This document shows, one piece after another, positions 59,317-64,000 of a stretch of DNA of 64,000 nucleotides. A model generated the notes under the pieces. That model was not told the DNA's origin, made no database searches, and saw only the letters and a list, made by a program, of their open reading frames with translations. Position 1 is the first letter of the stretch; each line of letters starts with the position of its first letter. This stretch comes from Cylindrodendrum hubeiense (lineage: Eukaryota > Ascomycota > Sordariomycetes > Hypocreales > Nectriaceae): assembly GCA_014621425.1 (NCBI GenBank), contig JAANBB010000023.1, positions 124,001-188,000 on the forward strand. The letters are read 5' to 3'. A program made the translations under genes and the position numbers.

Positions 59317-60063
59317 ATGTCCATCAACGAGTGCTGCCTCAAAGGCTTCAAGTGGGACGGGGAGCCTGTCGGGCGCATCGAGAAGCTCGAAGGCGAGGAT
59401 GTATACGTCACTGGGGATAATAAGACCTCAGCAATTATGCTCATCCCGGATCTCTTTGGCTGGTCATTCCCCAACGTCCGTCTGCTAGCAGATCACTACG
59501 CCCGGGAGATCAACGCAACGGCCTACGTCCCCGACTTTTTTGCCGGCGAGGTCCTCCCCTTCGACCTCCTCGCTGCTGAGAAATGGGCCGAGATCGACCT
59601 CGCAGGCTTCATGGCCCGAAATTCCCGGGATATCCGCGAGCCGCAGATCTTTGCATGTGCAAAAGCTCTCCGAGAGAGGCATGGCAAGCTCGGGGCTGTC
59701 GGCTACTGCTACGGCGGGTGGGCAGTCTTTCGGCTTGGAGCTCGAGAGCATCAGCCACCTCTGGTGGATTGCATCACGGTAGGCCATCCATCACTCCTGA
59801 CGTCAGCAGACATCGATGGCGTCGGCGTTCCGGTGCAAATACTTGCGCCAGAGATTGATCATGTCTACACGGCGGCGCTGAAGACGCATACATTCCAGAC
59901 GCTGCAGCTCTCTGGCTTGCCATTTGATTATCAGCATTTTCCAGGAGTTGTACATGCATGCTTAGTGAGAGGAGATGAGAACAGAGACGGCGAGAGAGCC
60001 GCGATGGCTCGAGGAAAGGATGCGGCAGTCGCATGGATGAAGCTGTTTCTGCGCGACGAATAA
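59317..60063 (+). CDS. Dienelactone hydrolase family protein
   Basis: A single exon encoding 248 residues of the DLH alpha/beta-hydrolase family. The Cys nucleophile is in AVGYCYGG, the Asp in LAPEIDHVY and the His in PGVVHACLVRG, giving the Cys-Asp-His triad that distinguishes this family. Soluble, no signal. It probably hydrolyses a lactone or other ester in an aromatic or furan breakdown route. Neighbours are MMSDH and a P450. Confidence 0.88.
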   Translation: MSINECCLKGFKWDGEPVGRIEKLEGEDVYVTGDNKTSAIMLIPDLFGWSFPNVRLLADHYAREINATAYVPDFFAGEVLPFDLLAAEKWAEIDLAGFMARNSRDIREPQIFACAKALRERHGKLGAVGYCYGGWAVFRLGAREHQPPLVDCITVGHPSLLTSADIDGVGVPVQILAPEIDHVYTAALKTHTFQTLQLSGLPFDYQHFPGVVHACLVRGDENRDGERAAMARGKDAAVAWMKLFLRDE

Positions 60064-60550
60064 GATTACACCAGGGAAAATCCCATATTCACATGGAGAA
60101 TTCCGGGACGCTATCTCCTCTTGCTTGTATTCATGCTTTCATTGCAATAGCTTAACGGTATATTCTCCTTATATTCCACTAGACACCCTCTTCATGTAAT
60201 CCATTGTCGCCCATGTGTCAGCTCCCTTTGAAAACAAGACAGCTCGGCATAGCATACCGGCAGACAGCTGAGAAGGCGGAACTAGCTTGCTTACACGCTG
60301 TATTATAAGCCGGCGGCTCACTGATCTCCATTCCGCACCGGGAAGGGGGGGGAGGACGCTGCGGAATTAACAACTCTCGCCATCTAACTGGCTAACCCCA
60401 CTTTCCGCCGAGCACCGAGCCCCGCATCTTTCGCCGGGATCTGGGGGACTCGATCTTATATTATGTGATTAAAACGTCATCCAAGAAGCATCTTTGTCGT
60501 TTCAATGCATCTCAACTTGTTCTCGAACTAGAATCACTCATAGAGGCAAA
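60064..60550. other. Intergenic region, no gene seen
   Basis: Contains a G-run near 60,345 and several CCGCCGG/CCGAG words (60,407-60,440) upstream of the P450 gene that might be zinc-cluster sites. Confidence 0.35.
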
Positions 60551-62255
60551 ATGAATAGCCTTCTCTTGATCCCAGTTGCTGGCACTGTTTTCCTTGCTGT
60601 GCAACTGTTCATTTTCATCGTCCACTTGATCCGGTCTCCACTCAAGAGCGTTCCTGGCCCGTTCCTAGCACGGTTTAGTGACTTGTGGTATTTTTGGGCC
60701 GTCCGCAAGGGCCGCTTTGAACAACAGAACCGAGAACTTCATCAGAAATATGGTCAGTCTCACTCCTTGGGCAAATTTTAACCGAAGAGCCCCTCGTCTT
60801 CGTCCAACATACTAACTCGAAAGAATACCAGGCTCGGTCGTGCGCTGTGGACCCAACCGGTACAGCATCAATGACCCCGATGCTACTAAGATCATCTACG
60901 GTTTAGGCACCCAATTTGCGAAATCATCATGGTACTCGACGTGGGGTGCACCTGGGCAATGGACCATCTTCAGCGACGAATCGATCAAGCATCATTCCCA
61001 GACGAGGAGACTCTACCAAGCCATCTACTCGATGACAGCCCTTGTCAATTACGAGCCTTACGTGGACGAGTGCAACACCCTCTTCACACAGCGCCTAGCA
61101 GAAATGGCACAAGCTGCTGTTCCGATCGATATGGGCCATTGGTTTCAGTGCTACGCCTTTGACGTCATTGGAATGATTACCTACAGTAAACGGCTCGGTT
61201 TCTTAGATCGAGGAGACGACGTTGGTGGTGTAATGGGTGCTCTTGATGGCCACCTGAAATATGCAACCCTCACTGGCATCTTCCCCAGTCTGCACCGGCC
61301 CCTCTACGCAATCAGAAATTACTTGGCTGGCGCGAAGGGTGCAGGTCGAGCATACGTGCTGGGCTTCACCAAGCAGAGAATCCGCGAGCACCAGACCACT
61401 CCCAAAGCCGTCTCCGAAACCCCAGAAAGCTCCACGACAATGCTTGACTTTCTATCCAAATTCTTGGCCAAACACTCGGATGATCCCGACACGTTTACGT
61501 CATACCACGTCCTCGCTGGCTGCTCTGCGAATATGTTTGCAGGCTCCGACACCACAGCAATTAGCTTATCTGCCGTTCTGTACTATCTCCTCAAGAATCC
61601 CGGATGCATGCAAAAGCTGCGAGATGAGATTAAGAGCTGTGAGGAACAGGGAAGTCTTTCGGAACTCCCAACATTTCAAGAAAGCCAGCAAATGCCGTAC
61701 TTGCAGGCCATCATCAAAGAAACCCTGCGAATGCACCCTGCTACCGGTTTACCTCTCGAGCGCGTTGTTCCGGAAGGAGGCACAACGATCGCAGGTTATT
61801 ACTTTCCAGAGGGAGTAAGTCTTCGCATCCTACTTTCTTACTCACTGTTTCTTTGCTAATACTGTTGCAGACTGTGGTTGGGATAAACACCTGGGTTGAG
61901 CATCGGGATCCTCGGTATTTCGGAAACGATGCGGATGCTTTTAGGCCAGAACGATGGCTAGATGAAGACAGCCAAAAGATTTCAGTCATGAACCGCCACT
62001 GGATGCCTGTGAGTATTTCGAACACACGCCACAACCACAATCTAACATCACATCTAGTTTGGGCTTGGCTCTCGAAGCTGCATTGGCAGGCACGTGTCTA
62101 TGCTTGAGATATCGAAGCTTGTCCCCAGACTTATCCGTGATTTCGAGTTTTCTCTCCAAGGGTCTGAGAATTGGAAGACCGAAGGGCTTTGGTTTGTGAA
62201 GCCGAAGGGATTCAAGGTTCGTGTGGAGGTACGCAAATATTCGCGAAGCGGGTAA
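60551..62255 (+). CDS. Cytochrome P450 monooxygenase
   Basis: Exons 60551-60752, 60832-61814, 61871-62008 and 62058-62255 join to 506 residues. There is an N-terminal membrane anchor (residues ~4-26) and a proline hinge (LKSVPGPFLARF). The I-helix motif is AGSDTTA, the K-helix is KETLRMHP, the meander is FRPERWL and the heme loop is FGLGSRSCIG with the ligand Cys449. The IARYS-like VVRCGPNRYSINDP start of the catalytic part is typical of fungal pisatin-demethylase-like (CYP57-like) P450s. The first intron has a GTCAGT donor. ER membrane enzyme; substrate unknown, possibly linked to the dienelactone-hydrolase-like and flavin oxidoreductase neighbours. Confidence 0.87.
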
Positions 62256-62502
62256 TCTTCTATTCGGTTACACAGGGCACCCAATTTAGACTGAATCATC
62301 ATCTATTGATATTATGCGGATTTAAAGAGAATCTAAGAAAAACAATCTAGTCTATATTAGGCCTCATGACCTTTGGTGTATCCAATACTCTAGGAAATCC
62401 ATCTACAGGAGCCCATACCCCCATTAAACTCCAAACTTCTATCTCATGTATCGTCCCTGTACCCTTAAAGAACTCCAGTGCTAATTTTGCCATGCCCTGC
62501 GA

Positions 62503-63864
62503 TTACTGCCCCATATTCTGGATTGCCTTGCTATACCATATCTGTGAATTGTTAGTACAATCACCCAAAGCAATGAACAAAAACTTACACTCTCAACACC
62601 TGCGCCAACTGATTTCGGTAGCAACCGCGTGACCAACCAAGGTGTCTGGAACTTTCTGCGGTAAACCTTCGCATCGGCCTCAGCAACTTCCTTATTGAGG
62701 ATCAAGTTGACTGGGAGAGATGGATTGATGATGGATGGCCTCCCAACTCCGACCATGTCGCAACCGTTTTCGTTGAGAGCAGCCTCCATGCCCTGGCGGG
62801 TTTGGAAGCCTCCAGTCACGATCAAGGCCAGGTTAGGAAGCCTGACTCTGATCTGCTTGGCGAAATCCAAGAAGAAAGACTCCCGGGCTGCGGTCCTTGA
62901 GGATGGAGCAGTGCTCTCAGGCTTCTCTGACCCAGTAAACATCTGATTATTGTTAGCATAATACATCTAGGAGTTTTCAATCAAATCCTACCAGTGGGTT
63001 TTCGTATGAGCCACCGCTGACTTCCAAAAAGTCCAAGCCAGCCTCGGCAATAAGAACAGCCTGCTCTAGACAATCTTCCAGCTCAGTAGAACTGCCAGGA
63101 CCGCTCGCGGCTTGATGATCAACCGAATTAAACTTGAGACCGATGCAGAACGTCTTGGGTACAACAGCCCGCACAGCCTTGATGATGTCGAGAACAATCT
63201 TGACTCTGGCAGCTACCGAGCCACCGTAGGCATCGGTTCTGTGGTTCGATCGAGCCGACATGAATTGTGCAAGGAGGTATCCGTGAGCAGCGTGAATCTG
63301 AACTCCGTCGAACCCGGCCTCGGCGGCGATGCGGGCTCCGTTGGCAAAGCGTTGGATAACATCGTCAATGTCGGCAATGGTCATTTCCTTAGGCGTACCA
63401 AAGATCAGGCCGGCCAGTATTTTCGAGAGCATATCCGAGCCAATGTTCAGCGGGATTGCACTGGGCGCGAGCGTCTTGGACCACAGCCGCCGCTTACCAG
63501 CTCCGAGGGGGGACTGCCGCCCCGGGTGGTTGAGTTGGACAATCGAAGGTGTTCCTGCGCGACGGGAGACAGTGGCTAGGTTTGTGTATGCCTTGAGGAC
63601 CTGTTCCTCCGACAGGTCTGCGGTGGCGTCAATCACGGTGTCGTGTCCGTCGCCGAGATAGCGCTGGTCAACCTGGACGTTGCCAGTCAAGATCATGCCC
63701 CAACCTCCATCGGCCCAGGCACCGTAGGCGCGGTCGAATTGCGCCGAAGTGGGAAGTTGTTTAGAATCCGCCATCTGTTCGGCCAGGGCAGCCTTGACGA
63801 GTCTGTTTGGCAGCGTCAAGCCGCACGGCAGCGGCAGCGGCTGAGCGAGAGGAGAAGTTGACAT
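62503..63864 (-). CDS. Old-yellow-enzyme-type NADH:flavin oxidoreductase
   Basis: Exons 63864-62992, 62942-62589 and 62541-62503 join to 421 residues. This is the FMN TIM-barrel family: LPNRLVKAALAEQM at the N-terminus, IVQLNHPGRQ, GFDGVQIHAAHGYLLAQFM with the substrate-binding His pair, RTDAYGGS, LIVTGGFQT and GVGRPSIINP near the phosphate site. It reduces activated C=C bonds or related substrates with NAD(P)H. The last exon is only 13 codons including the stop and gives a short WYSKAIQNMGQ end. Convergent with the P450. Confidence 0.88.
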
Positions 63865-64000
63865 GGTGGACCAAGCTTGAGCGTCTTTTTGTTCGAGGGA
63901 TATTCCAAAGGGACAATGGGTGAGAGATGGTCGAAGAAAGGGTGAAAGGGTGTGATCTGTCAAATTCGTTTGACAATGTCTCAATGGCGGCAACTAGCTC

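Noticed and set aside
1..64000. tRNA genes, CRISPR arrays, prophage or complete transposable elements
   Set aside because: I looked for B-box and cloverleaf-like sequences, regular spaced repeats, and transposase or reverse-transcriptase motifs and found none that hold up.

Overview
This window is nuclear DNA of a filamentous ascomycete fungus, most likely a Sordariomycete; Hypocreales is my best guess and is inference only. The evidence is many genes split by 45-70 base introns with fungal splice signals, several Zn2Cys6 transcription factors, fungal cytochromes P450, WSC and GPI-anchored wall proteins, dispersed 5S rRNA genes, and a DUF7708 gene beside a fungal-type AAA ATPase. I rebuilt gene models by joining reading frames at GT-AG (twice GC-AG) boundaries and checking that phases agree; every multi-exon model totals a whole number of codons except one esterase, which has an unresolved frame break.

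Left part (1-31 kb): an edge-truncated unknown protein; a large glycosylated membrane protein; a protein with two tandem CCHC zinc knuckles; a mosaic GPI surface protein (choice-of-anchor-L-like head, Thr-rich stalk, WSC domain); 3 kb without a clear gene; a 2-oxoglutarate/Fe(II) oxygenase-like protein; a Zn2Cys6 regulator; a BRE4/aromatic-acid-exporter-like membrane protein; a CTF1-like Zn2Cys6 regulator; a small probable mitochondrial protein; and a head-to-head pair made of a DUF7708 protein with a degenerate NTPase module and an AAA ATPase whose mRNA seems to include a 7-nt micro-exon.

Middle part (31-54 kb): a small metabolic neighbourhood (Zn2Cys6 regulator, alpha/beta-hydrolase, cytochrome P450, class I glutamine amidotransferase) is interrupted by two 5S rRNA genes whose only differences are two compensatory base-pair changes. 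A malate synthase without an obvious peroxisomal C-terminus and a small GPI protein follow. Then comes a probable alpha-glycoside utilisation cluster: MFS sugar permease, a regulator with both C2H2 and Zn2Cys6 fingers, a GH31 alpha-xylosidase-like enzyme, and a polytopic membrane protein. A CCACCGGAG-like motif recurs between these genes and may be the regulator's site.

Right part (54.5-64 kb): a catabolic-looking group containing a URC4/DUF1688 protein (uracil catabolism), methylmalonate-semialdehyde dehydrogenase, a dienelactone-hydrolase-family protein, a second cytochrome P450 and an old-yellow-enzyme-type flavin oxidoreductase. No tRNA, CRISPR array, prophage or intact transposon was recognised.
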